Shown: piece after piece, positions 16,961 through 25,170 of the stretch | Layout: each line of letters opens with the position of its first letter | Position numbering within the stretch: position 1 is the stretch's first letter | Source of the DNA: Actinomycetales bacterium | Lineage (GTDB): Bacteria; Actinomycetota; Actinomycetes; Actinomycetales; Microbacteriaceae | Reading direction: 5' to 3' | Length of the DNA: 46,627 nucleotides | Assembly: GCA_015654575.1 (NCBI GenBank) | Contig: JAATGR010000146.1 | Coordinates: forward strand, 1 to 46,627 | The notes under the pieces: model-generated | Told to the model about the DNA's origin: nothing | Database searches by the model: none | The model's input: only the letters and a program-made list of their open reading frames with translations | Program-made: the position numbers and the translations under genes

Positions 16961-18039
16961 GCCCAGCCACCCGCCCTGCGACGGCTGCGACGGATGAGCC
17001 AGTAGAAGAACGGCCCTCCGATGAGAGAGGTGAGGATGCCGATCGGCAGATCCGCCGACGGGATGACGGTCCGTGCCAGCAGATCCGCATAGACGAGCAG
17101 CGTGGCGCCGCCCAGGAAGGAGGCGATGATCAGCGGTCGGTTGGAGGGGCCGAGCAGCATTCGCACCAGATGCGGAACGACCAGCCCGACGAAGGAGATG
17201 ATCCCCACGAACGCGACCGCCACACCGGTCAGCAGAGCGACGAGGACGATCGACGCGACCCGGAGCGCCTCGACCCTGACCCCCAGATGAGATGCTGTGC
17301 GCTCCCCGAGGGAGAGCAGGTCGTATTGCCTCCCGAAGCCGATCGACACGGAGGTCGCGATGGCGCCCACCAGCACGACGATCAAAACCTCCTGCCAGCG
17401 GGAGCCGTTCATCGAACCGAGCTGCCAGAAAACGATCTGTTCGCGAGACGACGTGTCGCCGAGGAACATGAACAGGGCCAGGCCCGCCCCAGCGAACGCA
17501 TTGACGGCGATGCCGGTGAGGATCAGGGTCACCGCCTCGGTACGGCCCTGCGCCCTGGCCGTTGTGTACACGAGCAGCGTCGCGATCAGGCCGCCCGCGA
17601 AGGCGAGCACCGCCGGAGTCCAAGAACCGAACATCGTGAGCCCGAACACGATCGACGCGGCCGCTCCGACGGCCGCCCCGGAGGAGACCCCGACGACCCC
17701 CGGCTCTGCGAGCGGGTTGCCGAAGATCGCCTGCATGACCGCACCGGCCACCGCCAGCAGCGCCCCCACGAACAGCGACATCACGACACGGGGGAAGCGG
17801 ATCTGCCACAGCGTCTGCTCGATGATGGAGTCGGTCGGGGCCCAGCCGTTCTGGATGCCGACCGATCGAAGTAACGAGCCCACGACCTCCGTCGGACTGA
17901 TCGGCAGCTGGCCGAGCCCGGCCGAGAGCAGGACACCGACCACCAAAAGCACGGAGACCGAGATGTAGACGATCGCACGCCGGGAGCCGGTGATGCGGCC
18001 CTTCATCGTCGACGCGGCACGGTTGGCCTCGACGTTCAC
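16957..18039 (-). CDS. hmuU: Haem ABC transporter permease (FecCD family)
   Basis: A 360-residue BtuC/FecCD-type permease with about ten hydrophobic helices. Family signatures are RFPRVVMSLFVGALLAVAGA near residue 75 and GNPLAEPGVVGVSSGAAVG following it. The start is GTG 18039, within a 4-nt GTGA overlap with the hmuT stop; the stop overlaps hmuV. It forms the transmembrane path for haem received from HmuT. Confidence 0.95.
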   Translation of the reverse strand: MNVEANRAASTMKGRITGSRRAIVYISVSVLLVVGVLLSAGLGQLPISPTEVVGSLLRSVGIQNGWAPTDSIIEQTLWQIRFPRVVMSLFVGALLAVAGAVMQAIFGNPLAEPGVVGVSSGAAVGAAASIVFGLTMFGSWTPAVLAFAGGLIATLLVYTTARAQGRTEAVTLILTGIAVNAFAGAGLALFMFLGDTSSREQIVFWQLGSMNGSRWQEVLIVVLVGAIATSVSIGFGRQYDLLSLGERTASHLGVRVEALRVASIVLVALLTGVAVAFVGIISFVGLVVPHLVRMLLGPSNRPLIIASFLGGATLLVYADLLARTVIPSADLPIGILTSLIGGPFFYWLIRRSRRRAGGWA

Positions 18040-19142
18040 GAGCCAGATCCGTCCGGCGCGTAGATCGCGCGGGCGAGGGCGTCGAGCACACCGGCGGAGC
18101 GCGGACCGAAGGACAGGATCTCGCCGTCGGCCATGTCAACGAACCGGCGGTTCTGCCCAGCCGTGGTGATCGCGATGGCCGGCTTGTCCTGCAGGAGACC
18201 ATCGATTCCGCCGACGGAGGACAGGCCGTCGGTCATGACGAGGATCAGGTCCGGATCGGCGGCGACCATGGCCTCGTCCGTCATGGGTTTCATGCCGTCC
18301 CAGCCGAGTTCGGCTGCGACATCGATCCCACCCAGCGCATCGATCAGCTGGTCTGCGCCCGACCCCTCACCGAACAGGTAGTAGATGCCGGCAGAGCCAC
18401 GCAGGTAGAGGAAGATGATGCGGAGCTTGTCCTCTTCTGCCGTCGGGACGATCTCCGAGATCATGGCGGTCTCGGCATCCACCTGCGAGGTGATCTGTTC
18501 CGCCAGCGCCTCCCCCGCTGCGGGGGCGCCGAAGACCGCGGCGACGTCACGGGCCAGCTGCGCCGCCCCGTCGAAGGAAGCATCGTTGTCGACCGTGACG
18601 ACGGCGATTCCAACATCACGCAACTGCTCGATCACGTCGCGCGGGCCGACGGTGCCGTCGGTGATCACGAGCGTGGGCTTTAACGCGATGATTGCTTCGG
18701 CGTTGACGTCGATCGAGCCATTGGTGACCACCGGCAGATCGGCGGCACCGTCGAAAGTGGTCGCGATGTCGCGCCCGACCAGGGTGTCACCGAAGCCGAG
18801 GCCCCAGACCGTGCCGGCGATCGAACCGGCGATGTCGATGGCGATCACCCGCGAGTCGTCGGTGACCGTCACCTCGGTATCGCCACCCTGGTCGTGGGAG
18901 GTGACCGTCGCCGGAAGCGTCTGCGTTCGATCGGCATCGACGACCTCCACCGCCGCATCCGACATAACTGCCGTGGATGGCCCCTGGTACGACTGAGGGT
19001 CGCTGAGGACGTCGAGCTGGTCTAGCGGTGTGGTGTCGACGACCGCGCTGGTCTCGGTTGTCTGCGACGTCGACCCCGCGCAGCCGACCAGCGTGACGGC
19101 GAGCGCTGCGGCAGCGATCAGTGCGCCGAGCCGACGCCTCAC
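18036..19142 (-). CDS. hmuT: Haem ABC transporter substrate-binding lipoprotein
   Basis: A 368-residue lipoprotein (lipobox LVGC, Cys21) of the periplasmic-binding class III fold. It begins at GTG 19142, overlapping the HtaB-like gene by 4 nt. The presumed ligand tyrosine is kept in GSAGIYYLFG near residues 253-254. At the loop where relatives, as I recall them, read NGHDLNAEA this protein reads NGSIDVNAEA (from residue 141), so the axial His appears to be missing. Haem could still bind through Tyr alone or another residue, such as the His in VTSHDQGGD. Confidence 0.93.
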   Translation of the reverse strand: MRRRLGALIAAAALAVTLVGCAGSTSQTTETSAVVDTTPLDQLDVLSDPQSYQGPSTAVMSDAAVEVVDADRTQTLPATVTSHDQGGDTEVTVTDDSRVIAIDIAGSIAGTVWGLGFGDTLVGRDIATTFDGAADLPVVTNGSIDVNAEAIIALKPTLVITDGTVGPRDVIEQLRDVGIAVVTVDNDASFDGAAQLARDVAAVFGAPAAGEALAEQITSQVDAETAMISEIVPTAEEDKLRIIFLYLRGSAGIYYLFGEGSGADQLIDALGGIDVAAELGWDGMKPMTDEAMVAADPDLILVMTDGLSSVGGIDGLLQDKPAIAITTAGQNRRFVDMADGEILSFGPRSAGVLDALARAIYAPDGSGS

Positions 19143-19978
19143 AGACCGTCGCCGCCCCCGCGCCGGCCTTTGCTTCGCCGGCGGCGGACGCTGACGATTC
19201 CGAGCACGACGACTCCGATCACGAGCACGCCGATCACCACGACGCCCGCGAGCCAGGGCGCCACCGACGTGTCATCGACCGCGGGCGCAGCATCGGAGGC
19301 GTCGGCACTCGGTTCGGCCGTCGTCGCGTCGTCAACGGCGCAGGACAGATCGGCGGTGAACGTCAGCGCATCGAAAGCGGTGCCCGCCTCGTAGTTGCCG
19401 AACGCCGTGAAACCCTCGGCGGTGATCGCCGTGGGCACGGCCGTACCCGAGATGCTGTCATCGGTGATGGTCAGCGGCGCGGACGTGACGTCGAGCGAGA
19501 CGAAAGGTGTCTGCGCGTAGGACTGCACGTTGTCGGTATTACCCGCCAGGGCGTCGTCCATTGTGAGCCCCTCGACGTCGAGCAGGAGCTGCGCGGTGCC
19601 GTCGGCGGCGAGCACGAGGGTCGGGTTGGCGATGGTCGTGTCGAGCAAGCCATCATGGCCGGTGAACTCGACGCCGCCGGCGAAGTTGATCTCACCGACA
19701 CCGGTTGACGGGTCGTAGCTTCCCGTCGCCGCCGGCCACGAGAACTCCGGCGTCGCGTACGTCGCAGGAGCGATCTCAGTCCAGGTGCCATTGGCTATCG
19801 TGCCCGAGATGTACGCGCGGAACGACTGTTTGAAACCCCAGGTGAGTGCGCCGTCGAGGACGATGCACTCACTGGCCGCAGTCGTGGATTCGGCCGCAGA
19901 CGCGGGCGCAGCGACCAACACGGGGAACGCGAGGGACGCGGCAAGAGCAGCGGCGAGAAACGTGGATGTCCGGCGCAT
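19139..19978 (-). CDS. HtaB-like single HtaA-domain membrane-anchored haem protein
   Basis: A 279-residue exported protein: signal peptide 1-28 (ending APASA), one HtaA domain about 38-215, a short Asp/Ala-rich linker, one membrane helix about 243-267 and a basic tail. Haem-linked residues are present in SFRAYISG and TGHDGLLD. It has no LPXTG-type motif, so it is held by its helix. It is the first gene of the htaB-hmuTUV operon, with a 4-nt overlap into hmuT. Its likely job is relaying haem from HtaA to HmuT. ATG 19978 fits the signal peptide; the iron box lies 41 nt upstream. Confidence 0.92.
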   Translation of the reverse strand: MRRTSTFLAAALAASLAFPVLVAAPASAAESTTAASECIVLDGALTWGFKQSFRAYISGTIANGTWTEIAPATYATPEFSWPAATGSYDPSTGVGEINFAGGVEFTGHDGLLDTTIANPTLVLAADGTAQLLLDVEGLTMDDALAGNTDNVQSYAQTPFVSLDVTSAPLTITDDSISGTAVPTAITAEGFTAFGNYEAGTAFDALTFTADLSCAVDDATTAEPSADASDAAPAVDDTSVAPWLAGVVVIGVLVIGVVVLGIVSVRRRRSKGRRGGGDGL

Positions 19979-20018
19979 GGAAGACTGCCGATCTTTCGGG
20001 AAGGTGTCGGGAGGAAGA

Positions 20019-20037
20019 TTAGGAATGCCTAACCGAT
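20019..20037 (-). promoter_or_regulatory. DtxR/IdeR-like iron box upstream of the htaB-hmuTUV operon
   Basis: The plus strand reads TTAGGAATGCCTAACCGAT, matching 14 of 19 consensus positions with both outer half-sites largely kept (TTAGG and CCTAACC). Iron-dependent repression of the haem operon is expected. Confidence 0.78.
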
Positions 20038-20049
20038 CTTCTCAGAATA

Positions 20050-20082
20050 CCCGGCGCCCTGTCATGCCTGACCCTCGCCGGG
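20050..20082 (-). terminator. Possible hairpin after the SCP_3-like gene
   Basis: CCCGGCG and CGCCGGG form a perfect 7-bp stem with a 19-nt loop just beyond the stop of the gene ending at 20084. The loop is long and there is no T-tract, so confidence is low. Confidence 0.3.
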
Positions 20083-20083
20083 A

Positions 20084-20452
20084 TCACGGTCGCAGCGGCA
20101 GCAGCGCGGAGAGGTCCGCCCGTGTTCCCGAGGCCGTGATGAGACCGGCGCCGGCGGCATCCGACCAGGAGCGGGATCCGGTCGCCAGCGCGATCCACGT
20201 CTCCGGATCGGTCTCGACCACGTTCGGTGGTGTGCCGCGGGTGTGGCGCGGCCCGTCGACCACCTGGACGGCGCCGAACGGCGGCACCCGCACCTCAACC
20301 GTGTGACCGGGCGCCTTCTCTTCCAGCAGCTGCAACAGGTAGCGCACCGCGGTCGCACGGTCGGCGCGCGACACCGCCTCACCGGCATCCGTCGCGGCAG
20401 CGAGCACCGCCAGCGCCGCGCGCCCGTCGCCGGTGGGGATCTGCCGTGCCAT
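20084..20452 (-). CDS. Sterol-carrier family protein (SCP_3-like)
   Basis: A 122-residue soluble protein resembling the short bacterial sterol-carrier-type family: helical N-terminus, then VEVRVPPFGAVQVVDGPRH, TPPNVVETDPETWIALATG and a final helix-turn region. Bacterial members have no proven ligand. The ATG at 20452 has both a GGAGG nearby and a TAGCGT 6 nt upstream. It diverges from purD across a region dominated by a large inverted repeat. Confidence 0.85.
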   Translation of the reverse strand: MARQIPTGDGRAALAVLAAATDAGEAVSRADRATAVRYLLQLLEEKAPGHTVEVRVPPFGAVQVVDGPRHTRGTPPNVVETDPETWIALATGSRSWSDAAGAGLITASGTRADLSALLPLRP

Positions 20453-20458
20453 GCCTCC

Positions 20459-20464
20459 ACGCTA
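20459..20464 (-). promoter_or_regulatory. -10 element (TAGCGT) for the SCP_3-like gene
   Basis: The minus strand reads TAGCGT, GGAGGC, ATG. The 6-nt spacer itself looks like a ribosome site but is too close to work as one, so a leaderless start is favoured. Confidence 0.5.
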
Positions 20465-20470
20465 CGCGTT

Positions 20471-20540
20471 CATCACTCAGGCAGATCCGCGGCTGAGCCG
20501 CCTGCGACCGCCTCGGAGGGGCGGATCTGCCTGAGTGATG
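20471..20540. repeat. Perfect 20-bp inverted repeat with structured 30-nt loop
   Basis: The left arm CATCACTCAGGCAGATCCGC (20471-20490) is exactly complementary to 20521-20540. The 30-nt loop holds two mini-hairpins (GGC-TGA-GCC at 20491-20499 and CCT-CGG-AGG at 20511-20519), giving a clover-like shape. It lies between two divergent starts, so it is not a terminator. It looks like a REP/MITE-type palindromic element or a regulatory cruciform. Confidence 0.85.
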
Positions 20541-20591
20541 CGCAGGGCGGCGCGGCGCTCGCCGGGGACTCGGTGCGGCGCAAGCCCCGGA

Positions 20592-20597
20592 TAGGCT
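20592..20597 (+). promoter_or_regulatory. -10 element of a leaderless promoter (TAGGCT) for purD
   Basis: TAGGCT, 6 nt, GTG 20604. This has the same hexamer, spacing and start codon as purM. Confidence 0.6.
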
Positions 20598-20603
20598 GAC
20601 CCG

Positions 20604-21872
20604 GTGAGAATCCTCGTCCTCGGCTCCGGTGCGCGCGAGCACGCCATCGTCCTCGCTCTCCGCGCCGAGCAGGCCCCGCACGAGATCTTCGCCGCACCGG
20701 GGAACGCCGGAATCGCCGGCGATGCCACGGTCATCACCCTCGACGCGAACGACCCGGTAGCGGTCGCCGACCACGCGAACACCCACTCGATCGATCTGGT
20801 CGTCATCGGACCAGAGGCGCCGCTCGTCGCGGGCGTCGCCGACGCGCTGCGCGAGCGTGGGATCCCGGTCTTCGGCCCGGGCAAGGCGGCCGCCCAGCTG
20901 GAGGGATCGAAGACGTTCGCGAAGCGCGTGATGGAGGCCGCGGGCGTGCCCACCGGCCGCGCGATCCGTGCCCGGACCCTCGCTGAGGTCGAGGTCGCTC
21001 TCGACACGCTCGGCGCCCCCCACGTCGTTAAGGCTGATGGCTTGGCCGCCGGCAAGGGCGTGCTCGTTACCCCCGACCGCGCCGCAGCCCTCGCCCACGC
21101 CGAGGAGTACCTTCCCGGCGGCCCGGTGCTGATCGAGGAGTTCCTTTCGGGTCCAGAGGTCTCGCTCTTCTTCCTCAGCGACGGCGACACCGTTCGGCCG
21201 CTCAGCCCCGCACAGGACTACAAACGGCTCCGCGACGACGACGAGGGCCCGAACACCGGCGGCATGGGCGCATACTCCCCGTTGCCCTGGCTCGACGACC
21301 GGTTCGGCAGCGAAAAGGCCTTCGTCGACCTCGTCACGAGGACCGTCGCAGAGCCCGTTATCCGACAGTTGGACGCCGAGGGAACCCCCTTCATCGGCCT
21401 GCTCTACGCCGGGCTGATCCTCACGGACGACGGGGTGAAGGTCATCGAGTTCAACGCGCGGTTCGGCGACCCGGAGACGCAGGTCGTGCTCCCCCGTCTC
21501 CTCGATCCGCTGTCCGAGCTGTTGCGCGCTGCCGCGGTCGGCACCCTCGAAGACGTGACCCGCCCGGCCTTCGCGGACACCGCAGCCGTCACCGTCGTGG
21601 TCGCCAGCGAGGGCTACCCGCAGGCACCGGTCGCCGGGCGCGCGCTGTCGGGGTTGGACGCCGCATCCGCGATCGAGGGCGTGCATCTCGCGCACGCCGC
21701 CACCGCGGAGCGCGACGGCGGACTCGTCGCCACCGGCGGCCGGGTACTGAACGTCATCGCCGTCGGCACGACGTTCGACCAGGCCCGACAACGCGCCTAC
21801 CAGGCGATCGACGAGATCACTCTGCCCGGCGCGCAGTACCGGCGCGACATCGCTGCGCGCGTCAGCGACTGA
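20604..21872 (+). CDS. purD: Phosphoribosylamine-glycine ligase (GAR synthetase)
   Basis: A 422-residue ATP-grasp enzyme that joins phosphoribosylamine, the PurF product, to glycine. The N-terminal strand MRILVLGSGAREHAI is diagnostic, followed by VIGPEAPLVAG, VVKADGLAAGKGV (ATP-binding), NTGGMGAYSP and EFNARFGDPETQ (metal-binding). Length is typical. GTG 20604 is the only sensible start and follows a -10 by 6 nt. It is monocistronic here, 9 kb from purMF. Confidence 0.97.
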   Translation: MRILVLGSGAREHAIVLALRAEQAPHEIFAAPGNAGIAGDATVITLDANDPVAVADHANTHSIDLVVIGPEAPLVAGVADALRERGIPVFGPGKAAAQLEGSKTFAKRVMEAAGVPTGRAIRARTLAEVEVALDTLGAPHVVKADGLAAGKGVLVTPDRAAALAHAEEYLPGGPVLIEEFLSGPEVSLFFLSDGDTVRPLSPAQDYKRLRDDDEGPNTGGMGAYSPLPWLDDRFGSEKAFVDLVTRTVAEPVIRQLDAEGTPFIGLLYAGLILTDDGVKVIEFNARFGDPETQVVLPRLLDPLSELLRAAAVGTLEDVTRPAFADTAAVTVVVASEGYPQAPVAGRALSGLDAASAIEGVHLAHAATAERDGGLVATGGRVLNVIAVGTTFDQARQRAYQAIDEITLPGAQYRRDIAARVSD

Positions 21873-21986
21873 GGGACCCGACGCGCGGCAGGGAAGGCGC
21901 TGCGCCCACGACAGGGACGCGCTCTCGCGGGATCGCCAGGACTCCGCGCACCGAAGGCCGATCCGGTCTCTGAATTTCGACGTATG

Positions 21987-22013
21987 GTAGAAGATGTTCT
22001 ACGCTCCGTAGAA
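21987..22013 (+). promoter_or_regulatory. Dyad operator at the cydA promoter, probable BlaI-type site
   Basis: GTAGAA-GATG-TTCTAC (21987-22002) is a perfect dyad, followed after 5 nt by another GTAGAA (22008-22013), which makes a second overlapping dyad with the middle half-site. A possible -10 TATGGT (21983-21988) overlaps its left edge. One half-site, GTAGAA, recurs at 24742 just before the blaI-like gene. Confidence 0.7.
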
Positions 22014-22039
22014 ACTTTGACACCGACCTCGAGGATCCC

Positions 22040-23647
22040 GTGGAGCTCGACCCCCTGCTGATCGCCCGCTGGCAATTCGGCATCACCACCGTCTACCACT
22101 ACTGGATGGTCCCGCTGACCATCGGGCTGGGACCGATCCTGGTCGGGATGCAGGCGCGGTGGGTACGCACCGGCCGCGAGATCTACCTGCGCATGACGAA
22201 GTTCTGGGGAAAGATCTTCCTGATCAACTTCATCATGGGCGTGGCCACCGGCATCGTGCAGGAGTTCCAGTTCGGACTCGCCTGGAGCGAGTACTCGCGC
22301 TTTGTCGGCGACGTCTTCGGCGCTCCGCTGGCGATGGAGGGGATGCTCGCGTTCTTCTTCGAGTCGATCTTCCTGGGGCTGTGGATCTTCGGCTGGGATC
22401 GCCTCCCCAGACGTCTCCACCTGTTCATGCTGTGCGGCGCCGTGCTGGCCAGCGTCCTGTCGGCGTACTTCATCATCGTGGCCAACTCGTGGATGCAGCA
22501 TCCGGTGGGCGCCGAGTTGATCGACGGCCGCGCCGTGCTCACCGACATCGTCGCCGTTCTCACCAACAACACTGCGCTCGCCGCCTTCGCCCACGCGATC
22601 TGCGGTGCGGCCGCCGTCGGTGCCGGCGTCGTCGTGGGCGTGTCCTGGTACCACCTGTGGCGGCGCCGCCACGACGGCATCGACACCGTCGACGCCACCG
22701 GTCGCGTCGTGGTGGGCCAGGCCCCGGAGATCGCCGGGCGCGACCGGCTCGACCACTCCATGTGGCTGCGCTCGCTACGGATCGGGGCCGTCGTCGGCAT
22801 CCTCGCGTTCGGCAGCGTAGCGCTGACCGGCGACGAACTGGGCAAACTCATGTACGAGCAGCAGCCGCTGAAGATGGCCAGCGCGGAGGGCGCGTGCCAC
22901 ACCGGTACGTCGTTCTCGGTACTGACCATCGGCAACCTCGGCTCGGAGAGCTGCGACGACATCACCACCGTCATCGAGATCCCGGGGATTCTGTCCTTCC
23001 TCGCCAAGGGCGACTTCACGACCGACGTGCCCGGGATCAACGACCTGCTGCCGGTCTACCAGGCGCTTTACGGCGAGACCTATCCCGACGATGCGGCCTA
23101 CGGCGACTATGCCGGCCAGGAGATCGACTACCTCCCGGTCCTCGAGGTGACCTACTGGGGCTTCCGGTTCATGATCGGCTTCGGCGCGGCCGCGGCCGGT
23201 GTGTGCGTGCTGACGCTCTGGCTCACCCGCAAGGGGACGGTCCCGGCATCGCGGTGGATGATGCGACTCGCCGTACTCTCGATCGGCGCATCCTTCGCGG
23301 CCAACACCGCCGGGTGGGTCTTCACGGAGATGGGCAGGCAGCCGTTCGTCGTGGTGCCGAACCAAGAGTCCAACAACGCCATCTTCATGTTCACGGCCGC
23401 CGCCGTCTCCCCCGGCGTTTCCGGCGGCGAACTGCTGTTCAGCGTCTGCGCGTTCACCGTGCTCTACGCGACGATGCTCGTCGTGGAGCTGTTCCTCATG
23501 GTGCGCTACGTGCGCGGCGGCGCGGCTTCGGGCATGCCCTCGCTGGAGCATCCGCTCGACGACGACCATCACGCGCCGCCGGGTGCTGCCGGGACATCGA
23601 CGGCGTCGAAGGAGGGAGAGGACTATGTGCTCGAATCGGCGTTCTGA
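22040..23647 (+). CDS. cydA: Cytochrome bd-type quinol oxidase subunit I
   Basis: A 535-residue membrane subunit carrying the haems and quinol site of cytochrome bd. It opens with ARWQFGITTVYHYWMVPLT, which includes a haem-ligand His, and contains the invariant GRQPF loop (WVFTEMGRQPFVVV). About nine hydrophobic helices are readable. The Q-loop is not strongly extended. The start is GTG 22040 with GAGG 5 nt upstream. cydB follows after 33 nt. The promoter carries a triple half-site operator that links it to the downstream BlaI-type gene. Confidence 0.96.
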   Translation: MELDPLLIARWQFGITTVYHYWMVPLTIGLGPILVGMQARWVRTGREIYLRMTKFWGKIFLINFIMGVATGIVQEFQFGLAWSEYSRFVGDVFGAPLAMEGMLAFFFESIFLGLWIFGWDRLPRRLHLFMLCGAVLASVLSAYFIIVANSWMQHPVGAELIDGRAVLTDIVAVLTNNTALAAFAHAICGAAAVGAGVVVGVSWYHLWRRRHDGIDTVDATGRVVVGQAPEIAGRDRLDHSMWLRSLRIGAVVGILAFGSVALTGDELGKLMYEQQPLKMASAEGACHTGTSFSVLTIGNLGSESCDDITTVIEIPGILSFLAKGDFTTDVPGINDLLPVYQALYGETYPDDAAYGDYAGQEIDYLPVLEVTYWGFRFMIGFGAAAAGVCVLTLWLTRKGTVPASRWMMRLAVLSIGASFAANTAGWVFTEMGRQPFVVVPNQESNNAIFMFTAAAVSPGVSGGELLFSVCAFTVLYATMLVVELFLMVRYVRGGAASGMPSLEHPLDDDHHAPPGAAGTSTASKEGEDYVLESAF

Positions 23648-23680
23648 CCTACGGTCCGCCCCGGCCGCGGGGCCCCGGCG

Positions 23681-24745
23681 ATGATCGATCTGCCCACCCT
23701 GTGGTTCGTGGTCGTAGCCGTGCTTTGGTTCGGATACCTCATGCTGGAGTGCTTCGACATGGGCGTCGGCATGCATCTCTTCCTCATCGCGCGCTCGCCG
23801 CTGCAGCGCCGGGTGCTGCTGAACACGATCGGGCCGTTCTGGGACGGCAACGAGGTGTGGCTGATCACGGCCGGAGCCGCGACCTTCGCGGCATTCCCGT
23901 CCTGGTACGCGTCGCTATTCTCTGGCCTTTACATCCCCCTGGTGATCGTTCTGCTGGCGCTCATCGTTCGCGCGATCGCCATCGAATACCGCAGCAAGCA
24001 CCACACCGAACGGTGGACTCGCACCTGGGACGTGGGCATCGCCGCAGGGTCGCTGATCGCGTCGTTCGGGGTCGGGGCCATGCTCGCCGTGACCACGACC
24101 GGGCTGCCGATCGACGCGGCGGGCAACCGGGTGGGCGGGGCCTGGGCCTGGCTGAGCGCACCGGCGGTGATCGGCGGACTGGCGCTCGTCGGCTTCAGCC
24201 TCGTCCACGGCGCCACGTTCCTGACCCTCCGCTCGCGCGGCCCGGTGCGTGCGCGCGCTCGCGCCTTCGTACTGCGGTGGACGCCGCTGGCGATCGTGCC
24301 CCTGATCGTCTGGGTGCTGTGGGTGCAGCTCCAGTCGGGCTGGTGGCTCACCTGGGCGGCAACGGCCGCGGCGACGCTGCTGCTCGCGGGGTCCTGGGTG
24401 CTGCAACGACGCGGCAGGGAAGGATTCGCCTTCGCTCTGATGGCGGGGTTCCTGGCGCTCGGCGTGGGCGGCATGTTCGCGGCGGTGTACCCGGTCGTCC
24501 TGCCGTCGACGCTGGACGCGGCCTTCGACCTCGATGTCTGGAACGCCGCCAGCGGCGACTACACCCTGCGAGTGATGTCGATCGTCGCGTTGTTCGGCGT
24601 TCCCGCGGTGATCGCAACGCAGGCCTGGAGCTACTGGGTGTTCCGGCGACGACTGTCCGAACGGAACATCCCGCCGCTGCACGAGATCCGCCCGGCCGTG
24701 CGACGTGCGCAGCCGACGCCGGCACAGCCCTTCGACAAGCTGTAG
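23681..24745 (+). CDS. cydB: Cytochrome bd-type quinol oxidase subunit II
   Basis: A 354-residue subunit with about nine helices. Signature stretches are WFGYLMLECFDMGVGM (family LxGFDxG-type opening), IGPFWDGNEVWLI and EYRSKH. It completes the oxidase with CydA. No cydDC exporter genes follow, unlike the cydABDC arrangement common in actinobacteria. The stop TAG (24743-24745) lies inside a GTAGAA half-site that may regulate the next gene. Confidence 0.96.
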   Translation: MIDLPTLWFVVVAVLWFGYLMLECFDMGVGMHLFLIARSPLQRRVLLNTIGPFWDGNEVWLITAGAATFAAFPSWYASLFSGLYIPLVIVLLALIVRAIAIEYRSKHHTERWTRTWDVGIAAGSLIASFGVGAMLAVTTTGLPIDAAGNRVGGAWAWLSAPAVIGGLALVGFSLVHGATFLTLRSRGPVRARARAFVLRWTPLAIVPLIVWVLWVQLQSGWWLTWAATAAATLLLAGSWVLQRRGREGFAFALMAGFLALGVGGMFAAVYPVVLPSTLDAAFDLDVWNAASGDYTLRVMSIVALFGVPAVIATQAWSYWVFRRRLSERNIPPLHEIRPAVRRAQPTPAQPFDKL

Positions 24746-24791
24746 AATTTATTGCAGAGCATCCGACGCCGACGTGAAGGGGGATCCGACC

Positions 24792-25166
24792 ATGGCCTCG
24801 CTGGGAGACTTGGAGCGCGCAGTGATGGACGTCCTCTGGGATGCCGGCGATGTCGACCTGACCGCCTACGACGTGCAAGACCGGCTGAACGGCGTCCACC
24901 CCCGGAGCCTCGCGGTCACGACGCTGCTGACCGTCCTCTCCCGGCTGGCGAAGAAGGGTCTCGTGAGCTGCGACCGTTCGGTCAGGCCCCATCATTACCG
25001 GGCCACGGCATCGCGCTCGACCCACGTCGCCACGCTCATGAACGAGGTCCTCGGCGAGGCGGTCGACCACCGGGCCGTGCTGGAGAGATTCGTGGGGCAG
25101 GTGTCGGCGGAGGACGCCGCCGTGCTGCGCCGCCTGCTCTCCTCCGACGGTTCCGCCGCCGTATGA
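24792..25166 (+). CDS. BlaI/MecI/CopY family repressor
   Basis: A 124-residue winged-helix repressor: GDLERAVMDVLWDAGDVDLT at the N-terminus, recognition region AVTTLLTVLSRLAKKGLV, and a C-terminal dimer region ending in RRLLSSDG. In this family the repressor dimer leaves its operator after cleavage or ligand signalling. ATG 24792 has a GAAGGGGG site. It lies 46 nt after cydB and 4 nt before the M56 peptidase. The dyads at the cydA promoter make cytochrome bd its most likely target. Confidence 0.9.
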   Translation: MASLGDLERAVMDVLWDAGDVDLTAYDVQDRLNGVHPRSLAVTTLLTVLSRLAKKGLVSCDRSVRPHHYRATASRSTHVATLMNEVLGEAVDHRAVLERFVGQVSAEDAAVLRRLLSSDGSAAV

Positions 25167-25170
25167 CGGC

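Noticed and set aside
20471-20540. tRNA-like cloverleaf
   Set aside because: The central stem is 20 bp, there is no T-loop consensus or 3'-CCA-type acceptor, and the two side hairpins are only 3 bp.
22159-24777. An 872-codon open frame on the plus strand across cydA and cydB
   Set aside because: It is an Arg/His/Ala-rich shadow of two well-conserved membrane proteins in another frame, a common effect of very high GC.
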